Of a stretch of DNA of 64,000 nt, positions 1 through 6,481 are shown one piece after another; position 1 is the stretch's first letter; each line of letters starts with the position of its first letter. The translations under genes were made by a program, and so were the position numbers. The notes under the pieces are model-generated. The model saw only the letters and a program-made list of their open reading frames with translations, was not told the DNA's origin and searched no databases. Origin of the DNA: Ruminococcaceae bacterium UBA6353 (GTDB lineage: Bacteria; Bacillota; Clostridia; Oscillospirales; Acutalibacteraceae); NCBI GenBank assembly GCA_002437905.1, contig DJRT01000025.1:17716-81715 (forward strand), given 5' to 3'.

Positions 1-553
1 CCTGCGGACCCGGAATTCCCTGCTCTCCCTGCGGGCCGGGACAACCTCTGTCCCCTTGGACGCCCTGCGGACCAATTTCTCCCTGCAGCCCCTGTTCCCC
101 TATCGGCCCCTGTTCGCCGGCAGGACCACGCTCACCTTTTTCCCCGCGATCACCTTTCGGCCCCATCGGCCCCTGCGGGCCGGGATCCCCCTTGGGGCCA
201 GCGGGACCACGGTCGCCCTTCGGCCCGATCGGGCCGGGGTTGCCCTGAATGCCTTGCAGTCCCATGCAGCCGGGGTCGCCCTTCGGGCCGGCATCACCGC
301 GCACGCCCTGCGGCCCACGCGGCCCCATTGGGCCAACAGGCCCGCGTGGACCGATCGGACCGGGACAGCCCGTTTCCCCCTTGATGCCCCGCGGCCCCAT
401 GGGACCCTGTTCACCCCTGCCGCCCTGTTCGCCCCGCGGCCCCTCCGGCCCCATAGGGCCGGGGGGACCCTGTATGGTCACATAGGTTCCGCACTCGTCA
501 TAGCTACAGCCGTTCCTTCCGTTGCAGGAATTGGTGTGGTAATTCATATTCAT
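1..553 (-). CDS. Collagen-like Gly-X-Y repeat protein, C-terminus cut by window edge
   Basis: The frame opens with a 28-residue head containing Cys10, Cys16 and Cys21. It then becomes an apparently uninterrupted Gly-X-Y repeat of about 52 triplets (GPPGPMGPEGPRGEQ type) that runs off the left edge, so the C-terminus is missing. The ATG at 553 is chosen because AAGGAG lies 8 bases upstream. Bacterial proteins of this class form collagen triple helices on cell surfaces or spore exosporia. The head has no Sec signal peptide, which fits a spore-surface protein better than an exported one; that is inference. Charged X/Y residues (GEQ, GDR, GPK) would stabilise the helix without hydroxyproline. The forward-strand Pro-rich frames over the same bases are shadows of this repeat. 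Confidence 0.85.
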   Translation of the reverse strand, partial: MNMNYHTNSCNGRNGCSYDECGTYVTIQGPPGPMGPEGPRGEQGGRGEQGPMGPRGIKGETGCPGPIGPRGPVGPMGPRGPQGVRGDAGPKGDPGCMGLQGIQGNPGPIGPKGDRGPAGPKGDPGPQGPMGPKGDRGEKGERGPAGEQGPIGEQGLQGEIGPQGVQGDRGCPGPQGEQGIPGPQ

Positions 554-967
554 GCACCGCTCTCCTTCGTAAGATTTGTTTTTACCAGTATACGCAGCGG
601 TGGGAGAGCCTGTACCACAAAATTGTCTCCGGGATACAACAACGCTCATACAGTACACAGCGCCTGCTGCCATAAAGAGAGCAGGAAATGCAAACTGCCG
701 CACTATTAAAAAACGGCAACAATAAGCCCCCGTAAGTGCGTTTGCAAGCGGACTGGCAAGGCGAGACCATCGTCTTTCGGGGGGGCTTAATCTCTGCCAC
801 CGGCAGCAGTCACATCGTTAAAAATCACTGCGGCTGTTAACCCCCGACCACCCATTTGAACACAACAAAAACGAAAAAAGAACAGGGCATATCGTGTCCT
901 GTTCTTTTTGGGGGCAGCTGGAAATTTGTAAAACGAATAAATACCCCTGAAAATAAACATTATTTAA
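554..967. other. Intergenic region with a structured inverted-repeat element and a terminator
   Basis: No convincing gene. From 554 to about 700 lies the leader of the collagen-like gene (minus strand). At 723-789 the sequence TAAGCCCCC is repaired by an inverted GGGGGGGCTTA at the far end, with a smaller TTGC/GGCAA pairing inside, so the stretch can fold into a long hairpin. On the minus strand a run of six T follows about 10 bases after the stem. A terminator at 874-909 completes the region. The short frame spanning 582-800 has no ribosome site and overlaps the inverted repeat, so it is not called. Confidence 0.5.
874..909. terminator. Bidirectional intrinsic terminator downstream of the zinc-ribbon gene
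   Basis: Arms AAAAAGAACAGG and CCTGTTCTTTTT flank a loop of about 12 bases. A-run and T-run on both sides make it usable in both directions; it ends the minus-strand zinc-ribbon gene. Confidence 0.8.
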
Positions 968-1243
968 TTAATAATACTTTGGGCGCAAAAGCATCCAGAT
1001 AATCCACAATCCACCGGTAATACAGATCATGAAAATATCAAACAGCAGCGAATATTTCCTTCTTACGCGCCCACCTACTGCCGCAGATGCGGCCGACGAT
1101 GCAGAAGCAGCGTTATTGTTGTTAATAATAATCGGCAGTTCTTTCTCTTTGGCTTTTTGTTCATAATTTGTAGTAGAACAACCGCAATGAATGCATACAA
1201 CTGCTTCATCATTGATTTCTTTTCCACACTTAGAGCAAAACAT
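968..1243 (-). CDS. Zinc-ribbon protein with one C-terminal membrane helix
   Basis: A 91-residue protein that starts MFCSKCG and carries two CxxC knuckles (CSKC and CIHC) forming an N-terminal zinc ribbon. A linker with a run of Asn and an Ala/Ser-rich stretch follows, then a basic patch (RVRRK) and one hydrophobic helix (IFMICITGGLWIIWMLL) near the C-terminus. The ATG at 1243 is preferred over an in-frame upstream extension because AGGGAGG sits 8 bases ahead of it and the extension would run through the operator palindrome. Family members are common in Firmicutes but have no assigned function. It is transcribed away from the XRE regulator at 1340, and the palindrome between them suggests that regulator controls it. 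Confidence 0.75.
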   Translation of the reverse strand: MFCSKCGKEINDEAVVCIHCGCSTTNYEQKAKEKELPIIINNNNAASASSAASAAVGGRVRRKYSLLFDIFMICITGGLWIIWMLLRPKYY

Positions 1244-1264
1244 AGTATGTCCTCCCTGATCTTT

Positions 1265-1290
1265 GATATTAACCAATATTGGTTAATATC
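1265..1290. promoter_or_regulatory. 26-bp perfect palindromic operator
   Basis: The half GATATTAACCAAT is followed directly by its exact reverse complement, giving 26 bp of perfect dyad symmetry. It lies just downstream of the -10 box at 1291-1296, so it covers the predicted transcription start of the zinc-ribbon gene. A further half-site GGTTAATAT is at 1307-1315 inside the promoter spacer. Position and symmetry fit a repressor operator, most simply for the adjacent XRE protein. Confidence 0.75.
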
Positions 1291-1320
1291 ATTATATACC
1301 GAAAGCGGTTAATATGTCAA
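1291..1320 (-). promoter_or_regulatory. Sigma-A promoter of the zinc-ribbon gene
   Basis: On the minus strand TTGACA (1320-1315) and TATAAT (1296-1291) are separated by 18 bases. Both boxes match consensus exactly. Confidence 0.8.
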
Positions 1321-1339
1321 TAGGAAGGATGGATGTTTT

Positions 1340-1549
1340 ATGATTTCGTATGATCGGTTATGGCAAACAATGAAAGAAAAAGGCGTTAGTCAATACGCTC
1401 TTATTAAAACATTCAATATTAGCCCCGCACAAATCACTCGACTTAAACGAAACGAGAGTGTAAGCACCCACACAATTGAAACTTTTTGCAAAATTCTTAA
1501 ATGCGATGTTCAAGATATAATGCAGTATATAGACGATGAAAATATATAA
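1340..1549 (+). CDS. Small XRE/Cro-type helix-turn-helix regulator
   Basis: A 69-residue single-domain HTH protein. The segment SQYALIKTFNISPAQITRLK has the helix-turn-helix spacing of the Cro/CI family, followed by the typical third-helix region (STHTIETFCKILKCDVQDIM). A GGAAGGATGG purine stretch precedes the ATG. It is divergent from the zinc-ribbon gene with 96 bases between start codons, and the shared gap holds a long palindrome, so it probably represses that gene and itself. Base composition is clearly more AT-rich than the surrounding region, which may reflect acquisition. Confidence 0.85.
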   Translation: MISYDRLWQTMKEKGVSQYALIKTFNISPAQITRLKRNESVSTHTIETFCKILKCDVQDIMQYIDDENI

Positions 1550-1580
1550 ACCGAGCTGTAAATTAACAGCTCGGTTTTAC
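1549..1580 (+). terminator. Intrinsic terminator of the XRE gene
   Basis: Stem AACCGAGCTGT/ACAGCTCGGTT with a six-base loop directly after the stop codon, followed by a short T-rich tail. Confidence 0.75.
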
Positions 1581-1616
1581 TGTTTGCTTAATTGGTTTTT
1601 AATGGGTAAGAAACGA

Positions 1617-1642
1617 GCCCCAAGGACTCATGTCCTTGGGGC
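1617..1642 (-). terminator. Hairpin downstream of tRNA-Arg
   Basis: Perfect 11-bp stem GCCCCAAGGAC/GTCCTTGGGGC with a four-base loop, 3 bases beyond the CCA end of the tRNA on the minus strand. The T content after it is modest. Confidence 0.6.
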
Positions 1643-1644
1643 TT

Positions 1645-1721
1645 TGGCGTCCCGAAAGGGATTTGAACCCCCGACACCCGCCTTAGGAGGGCGGTGCTCT
1701 ATCCAGCTGAGCTACCGGGAC
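1645..1721 (-). tRNA. tRNA-Arg (anticodon CCT)
   Basis: A 77-base cloverleaf on the minus strand: acceptor GTCCCGG pairs with the 3' strand, anticodon stem CCGCC/GGCGG encloses loop CTCCTAA, so the anticodon is CCT reading AGG. The T loop TTCAAAT is present and the CCA end is encoded. Confidence 0.95.
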
Positions 1722-1865
1722 ATGGCAAATGCTCCGGCCGCAAGACAGGCTATCCGGCCATGCGGCACAAAGAAAGCACGGTCTAAGTTTACTACCCGGC
1801 AGCCGATTTGTCAAGGCAAACCCGCGCAGAAGCTGCACAGTGTTGTCCTGCTGTGGCCGGAACAC

Positions 1866-1898
1866 AAAAAGCGGCACGCGGAAGCTCCGCGTGCCGCC
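1866..1898 (-). terminator. Intrinsic terminator of the second zinc-ribbon gene
   Basis: Stem GCGGCACGCGGA/TCCGCGTGCCGC with a three-base loop, followed on the minus strand by five T. Confidence 0.85.
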
Positions 1899-1913
1899 CG
1901 GATCCCAACACGA

Positions 1914-2435
1914 TCAGCGCAGGAATTTCAGGCTACGCACAATTGCCGGCTCCTTAGCCTTATTGCCGCACACCTGGAAGAAAGCGATAATATCCAGCAC
2001 CATCAGGATCACCAGGCATACACCGCCCGCGATCGCCGGCAGGATCAACCAGAAGGTCAGCGCCGTCAGCACGACCACCAGCAGCTCCGCCACCAACAGC
2101 TTAAGCGCCTGCTTGACATGGAAACGCACATACGGCGAATCCTTGGCCCCCAGCAGGGCAATGATGATCCCCAGCACCGAAGAAAGGTACGGCAGCATGG
2201 CAAACAGCTTGTTATCCGCAATATCCTCGGCCGAAAACTCCGCTGTGTGATCCGCCGGATCCACATACGGCTGGTAGGTCTGCGGGGGCACATACTGGCC
2301 CTGCGGCGGACAATACGATGGGGGCGTCACAGGCTGCTGCGGCTGCTGTGCCGCGGCCGGCTGCACCGTGCCGCAGCGCGGGCAGACCGTGATCTCATCC
2401 ATCAGCTGCGCCTGACAAGAGGGGCATATTTTCAT
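1914..2435 (-). CDS. Zinc-ribbon membrane protein, DUF4870-like
   Basis: A 173-residue protein starting MKICPSCQ, with zinc-binding CPSC and CPRC pairs in the first 25 residues. A Pro/Gln/Tyr-rich linker follows to about residue 58, then three or four membrane helices (LFAMLPYLSSVLGIIIALL; LLVAELLVVVLTALTFWLIL; VCLVILMVLDIIAFFQVC). A short amphipathic stretch between the first two (SPYVRFHVKQALKL) matches the pattern seen in DUF4870-type membrane proteins. The ATG at 2435 is chosen because GGAGG lies upstream; an in-frame ATG further out lacks one. No function is known; it is a single-gene unit with its own terminator. Confidence 0.75.
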   Translation of the reverse strand: MKICPSCQAQLMDEITVCPRCGTVQPAAAQQPQQPVTPPSYCPPQGQYVPPQTYQPYVDPADHTAEFSAEDIADNKLFAMLPYLSSVLGIIIALLGAKDSPYVRFHVKQALKLLVAELLVVVLTALTFWLILPAIAGGVCLVILMVLDIIAFFQVCGNKAKEPAIVRSLKFLR

Positions 2436-2568
2436 AGCAAAAACCTCCGTTTGATAGGTTAGCTTTATTGTACACCCGATCGCCTTGCCTGTCAATCATC
2501 CTGCCGCCGTTCCGCACAATTTTAATAAAGGCTTAAAAACTCCGTCACCCAATGGGCACAAACCGCCC

Positions 2569-3528
2569 CTATACGCCGGCAGACAAAAAGGCGTAGTCCT
2601 CCGCCCGGAAATCCGTGTGCATCGCCTTGGTCAGCTGCGAAAGCTGCTCAAGATTGGCCGCTGAGGCCAGCGGCAGCATTGGCACCGGCTGTATGGCAAA
2701 GAAGCCCAGCAGCACCTCGGTAACGGAGCAGCCGCGCCGCTCACACAGCGCGTAAATATGCTGGGCAAGGCGCTGATTTCCCTCGGTGCAGTATTCCCCC
2801 TGCGCCAGCGCCGCCGCACCCTTCTCCCGCAGCAGGTGGAAAAAGCCATTGCACATCCCGGAAAAGGGCATCAGCAGCGTATCGCTGTGCCGGTGCCACT
2901 CCAGCATCGGCGCATCGCACACCACCAGGGTATCATCCGCCTGCGGCCTGGCATGGGCCACGCCGATATTGTACAGTGCCTGATTGACCACAAAGCCGCG
3001 GTAGCCCTTCCGGTCGCAATACGCCTGCGCCTGCTGCAGCCGCTCCGTCGTCCAGTTGGAGCAGCCATAGTAGCGCACCTTGCCCTGCCGCACGAAGTCC
3101 TGCATGGTCTCGATCAGCTCTTCCACTGTCTGCCCCTGGTCGTCCCGGTGATAAAGGTAGATATCGATGCAATCCACCCCCAGCTTTTCCAGGCTGCCGT
3201 TGAGGTCCTCGGTCATATCCTGCCGGGACATCCGGCTCTCATGCATATGGCCGATACGCGGATGACCGCCCTTGGTCATCAGCACGATATCATCGTGCCG
3301 GCCGCGCCGGCGGATCCAGTCCCCCAGCACCCGCTCGGAACGGGAGGTTTCCCCCTTGATCCAGTCCGAATATACATGGCCGGTATCAATCAGATTGCCG
3401 CCGCCCGCCACATAGGCTTCCAGCAGCCGGTCGGCGTCCTCGCCGTCCCAGTCCAGACCGGCGGCCGCCGTGCCGAAGCCGATCGGCGACAGGGTCAGAT
3501 CGGTACGGCTGATTTTTCTTGCTTGCAT
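2569..3528 (-). CDS. Aldo/keto reductase
   Basis: A 319-residue (beta/alpha)8 oxidoreductase of the AKR superfamily. The catalytic tetrad is complete: Asp48 in NLIDTGHVY, Tyr53, Lys86 in MTKGG and His127 in YLYHRDD. It should use NADPH or NADH to interconvert a carbonyl and an alcohol, often of a sugar. The start at 3528 has GGAGGAAAACC directly upstream. It is the last gene in line after the GH16 lipoprotein on the same strand but 208 bases away, with a perfect inverted repeat (3568-3599) between them, so it may be separately controlled. The substrate cannot be read from sequence. Confidence 0.9.
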   Translation of the reverse strand: MQARKISRTDLTLSPIGFGTAAAGLDWDGEDADRLLEAYVAGGGNLIDTGHVYSDWIKGETSRSERVLGDWIRRRGRHDDIVLMTKGGHPRIGHMHESRMSRQDMTEDLNGSLEKLGVDCIDIYLYHRDDQGQTVEELIETMQDFVRQGKVRYYGCSNWTTERLQQAQAYCDRKGYRGFVVNQALYNIGVAHARPQADDTLVVCDAPMLEWHRHSDTLLMPFSGMCNGFFHLLREKGAAALAQGEYCTEGNQRLAQHIYALCERRGCSVTEVLLGFFAIQPVPMLPLASAANLEQLSQLTKAMHTDFRAEDYAFLSAGV

Positions 3529-3567
3529 GGTTTTCCTCCAAAAATTTTTCTCATAAACGACCGCTGC

Positions 3568-3599
3568 CCCAACCGTTCCGTGACAGCGGAACGGTTGGG
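3568..3599. repeat. 13-bp perfect inverted repeat upstream of the aldo/keto reductase
   Basis: Arms CCCAACCGTTCCG and CGGAACGGTTGGG enclose TGACAG. No T-run follows on either strand, so it is unlike a terminator. It sits about 40 bases ahead of the reductase start and could be an operator or an mRNA hairpin. Confidence 0.6.
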
Positions 3600-3736
3600 A
3601 CAAATACTTGCATTGCCGGAGCACCCAGAAGGAGGAACACACCCCGGCCTCAAAACGGCGTCATCCACCGACCGACCTCCCCCGATCGCCGGCCATGCAG
3701 GAAACACCGCAACACGAAAGCGGTAGTATCGGCAGA

Positions 3737-6478
3737 TTATTTGACCTTGCCGAAGGAATTGGCCATCCAGAAGCGGCTGGCCTCATTGGTGCTCTTGCCG
3801 TCATTGGCCGTCTGGAACACGCGGGTATAGTCGACCGTCTGCACCTCGAAGAACTTAGAGACATCCTCCATAAAGTCATCGGGGTCGTAGGTGCGCATGA
3901 TCCCATCCTTGCCGCGCACAGCGGTATAGGACTGCCCATTATCAAAGGTGGTGCCCACGCCGTTGGCCAGCTTGATCGCCACGCCATTGAGGAACACATT
4001 GTACCCCATGGTGTTCATTGTGCTGGTCTGCCGGCCGTCCAGATACAGGGTCATGCTGGTGGGTGTCCACTCCAGCGCCATGTGGTGGAAGGTATCGTAG
4101 AAATGCTCATTCTCCTCCGGCGAAACAATGATATTGGTAAAGCCGCCATCACCGTAATCGTCAAAGATGTGGAACTGATCCCGTCCGTCCGCAGCCTTCG
4201 ACCAGTGGATCAGGTGCCCGGCATAGGCATCCTGCCCCTTGTTTTCATACAGGTCAATCTCCAGCCGGTCGGTGGTGTAGATCACCGGGAATTCCGTCAT
4301 TGCCCACAGGGAGGAGCAGGCGCCGTTGCGGGTCGCCATCACCAGGCGGGTCTCCCAGATACCATAGCGGAAGCCCCACTTGTACTGGCTGATCAGGCGG
4401 CCGGCATCATAACCATAGCTTTCTGCCTTGGTGATCTGCTGCAGATAGCCGTTGCCGGTGCCATCCTGCGTGATCCACCAGGTATCGCCGTAGATGCCGG
4501 CGCGCTTCTGCCGCGACGGCTCCTCGCCCGGCGTTTTGCTCGGCGGGCCGGCGGCCTCGTCCACGCTGACCGACCAGCGGGATTTTACCTGCTTTTCGAT
4601 CTCCTCATCCGTTCCGGTATAGCTGAATTCGTCCGCGATCACCATACCATAGCCGCCGCACAGATCGTATTTCACATTGGAAAACTTCGTCTTAACAGCG
4701 TAAGCGCTGACATAGTCGCCGGCAATCACCTGGTCGGCCGTCACCGCGCCGCTCTGCTTCAGCTGTGTCAGCAGCGCGCTCACCGCCGCATTAACTGCAT
4801 AGGAGGAACCGCCGCTGACGATATAGCAATCGCCCTGCGCCTTGGCCTCATAGCGCGATTCCGGCCAATCCGGGTACCCGTCCACCTCAATGGACATATA
4901 CGCGCTCTCATTTTTATTGGTGAAGCGGGTATCATAGGTGCGGGTCACGCCAACGCGGCCGTTCATCGGCCCCAGGCGGATCTCATTGCTGCCGGCATCC
5001 GTGCCGGCATTGTTCATCGGCCGGATCTCCATGCGGTAGCCGCAGTCATCCTGCACCAGCTGCCGCAGGGCCTCGGCGGCCTTTTGCACCATCAGGGAGG
5101 GGTAGCGCTCGGTGCGGATGGTGTAGGAGGCGATATTCCTGCCTGCCAGCATATACACCTTATGTGCCGGCTGGTAATAGTAATCGTAGTCCGCCGGGAT
5201 GGCTGCATCGTCGTCCGAGCCGAATTTCTCCAGGAAATACTCCACGGCTGCCTGCAGCGCCTCGTTGTTTGCTGCCACAATATAGACCTTTTTGCCGATC
5301 AGGCGGATACGGTAATCCGAGGCGTTATCCGCCCGCGCACTCTGCAGCTCCTGCGTCAGCGCGACCGACTGCGGCCGCGCCGCATAGGCGCCCACCACGA
5401 TCTCGTACTCCGCTTCATCCGCCGTGCGGCTGGCTACGGAGATCACGGCACCGAAATGATCCATCATCACCGTGGCCATATTGGAAACCATGGATACCAG
5501 GACAGCATCGTCCGGATCCCGCACAAGGGTAAAGGTGGACATATAGTCGGTGATCATGGAAATGGAGCCGTCATCACGCACCACATCCGTTTTGCTGGTA
5601 TTCTCCGAGGTGGTGCCCGCCGGCACCAGGCGCGATTTGCGCACCAGCGCCCAGCCGCCGTTATCCTCCGGCGCGGACACATCCGCGTCCCGGTTGGCCT
5701 GCGCATTCAGCTGGAAGGCGAAAAACACCACATCGCCCGCCTTAACACTCAGGTTTTTCATGGTCGGGTAGCTCAGCTGGGTCACCGCCGTGCCGTCTGC
5801 AGCGGCGGTGGCGTTGCACAGGGTGCCGCTCCACAGCTGGGTATCGTTGATCATCAGGCGCACACTGGCGCTGCGCGCCGTGCCGTCCTCGGCCAGGAAG
5901 CCGGTCTTGATGCCGGCCACCGCCGCAATGGCGGTAACGGTGCCCTCCGGGATGGTGAGCACGCCGTCCTTCTCCACCACATAGCTGAGCGCTTCCTCCT
6001 GTGTGCCCACACCGGAGCACAGCAGGCCGCTCTGCGGCACCGTCTCGCTCTGGTAGGGGATCAGCTCGGTGGTCTGCGCCGCATAGCGGCTCAGGGAGGT
6101 GCGGCCGGATTCGGTATAGGTATAGGCATACACCTTCTTGGCTGTCTTGCCCGCGCCGCTCTGCCACTTATCCAGGGCATAGGTGGGGCGTTCCTCCCAC
6201 CCGGCCGCGGCACGGAACATCCAGTGCCAGCCGGTATCCTGCATGGCGGTCAGGGAGGAAGCCTCATGGTCTGTGCGCATGGCCGCATTGACGGTATTGT
6301 ACGCGATCACCGCGTCGTCACTGCCATAGGCCAGCACCGGGTTGAGCGCCACCGCAAACTGCGCTTCGTTGCTCGTATTGCCCGGCGTCTTGCCCGGCTG
6401 TCCGTCCCCGGCGCAGCCGGAGAAAACCATGCACAGCATACAGGCGGCCAACAGGAAAGCCCAAATGCGTGTCTTCAT
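3737..6478 (-). CDS. GH16-family glycoside hydrolase lipoprotein
   Basis: A 913-residue surface lipoprotein. The signal peptide ends in lipobox FSGC with lipidated Cys22. The C-terminal domain (about 620-905) carries the GH16 catalytic motif EIDLYE, with nucleophile Glu740, Asp742 and acid/base Glu745, preceded by aromatic strands (WGFRYGIWETRL) and followed by HHMALEWTPTSMTLYLDG, both typical of laminarinase/lichenase-type enzymes. It should cleave beta-1,3 or beta-1,4 glucans or galactans. The N-terminal 600 residues are unusual. About 350-440 and 445-600 contain two stretches of the form NEIxxG...AxxAAVxxFL, which resemble the small N-terminal domains of alpha-glucuronidase-like enzymes; 40-340 is unassigned. 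It starts 3 bases after the stop of the 1333-residue surface protein, so the two are co-transcribed. Confidence 0.85.
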   Translation of the reverse strand: MKTRIWAFLLAACMLCMVFSGCAGDGQPGKTPGNTSNEAQFAVALNPVLAYGSDDAVIAYNTVNAAMRTDHEASSLTAMQDTGWHWMFRAAAGWEERPTYALDKWQSGAGKTAKKVYAYTYTESGRTSLSRYAAQTTELIPYQSETVPQSGLLCSGVGTQEEALSYVVEKDGVLTIPEGTVTAIAAVAGIKTGFLAEDGTARSASVRLMINDTQLWSGTLCNATAAADGTAVTQLSYPTMKNLSVKAGDVVFFAFQLNAQANRDADVSAPEDNGGWALVRKSRLVPAGTTSENTSKTDVVRDDGSISMITDYMSTFTLVRDPDDAVLVSMVSNMATVMMDHFGAVISVASRTADEAEYEIVVGAYAARPQSVALTQELQSARADNASDYRIRLIGKKVYIVAANNEALQAAVEYFLEKFGSDDDAAIPADYDYYYQPAHKVYMLAGRNIASYTIRTERYPSLMVQKAAEALRQLVQDDCGYRMEIRPMNNAGTDAGSNEIRLGPMNGRVGVTRTYDTRFTNKNESAYMSIEVDGYPDWPESRYEAKAQGDCYIVSGGSSYAVNAAVSALLTQLKQSGAVTADQVIAGDYVSAYAVKTKFSNVKYDLCGGYGMVIADEFSYTGTDEEIEKQVKSRWSVSVDEAAGPPSKTPGEEPSRQKRAGIYGDTWWITQDGTGNGYLQQITKAESYGYDAGRLISQYKWGFRYGIWETRLVMATRNGACSSLWAMTEFPVIYTTDRLEIDLYENKGQDAYAGHLIHWSKAADGRDQFHIFDDYGDGGFTNIIVSPEENEHFYDTFHHMALEWTPTSMTLYLDGRQTSTMNTMGYNVFLNGVAIKLANGVGTTFDNGQSYTAVRGKDGIMRTYDPDDFMEDVSKFFEVQTVDYTRVFQTANDGKSTNEASRFWMANSFGKVK

Positions 6479-6481
6479 CCC

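Noticed and set aside
249..485. Plus-strand Pro/Gly-rich frame that looks collagen-like
   Set aside because: Reverse complement of the true Gly-X-Y frame; the minus-strand frame has start, ribosome site and Gly at every third position.
582..800. 72-codon minus-strand frame
   Set aside because: No ribosome site and it overlaps the inverted repeat at 723-789.
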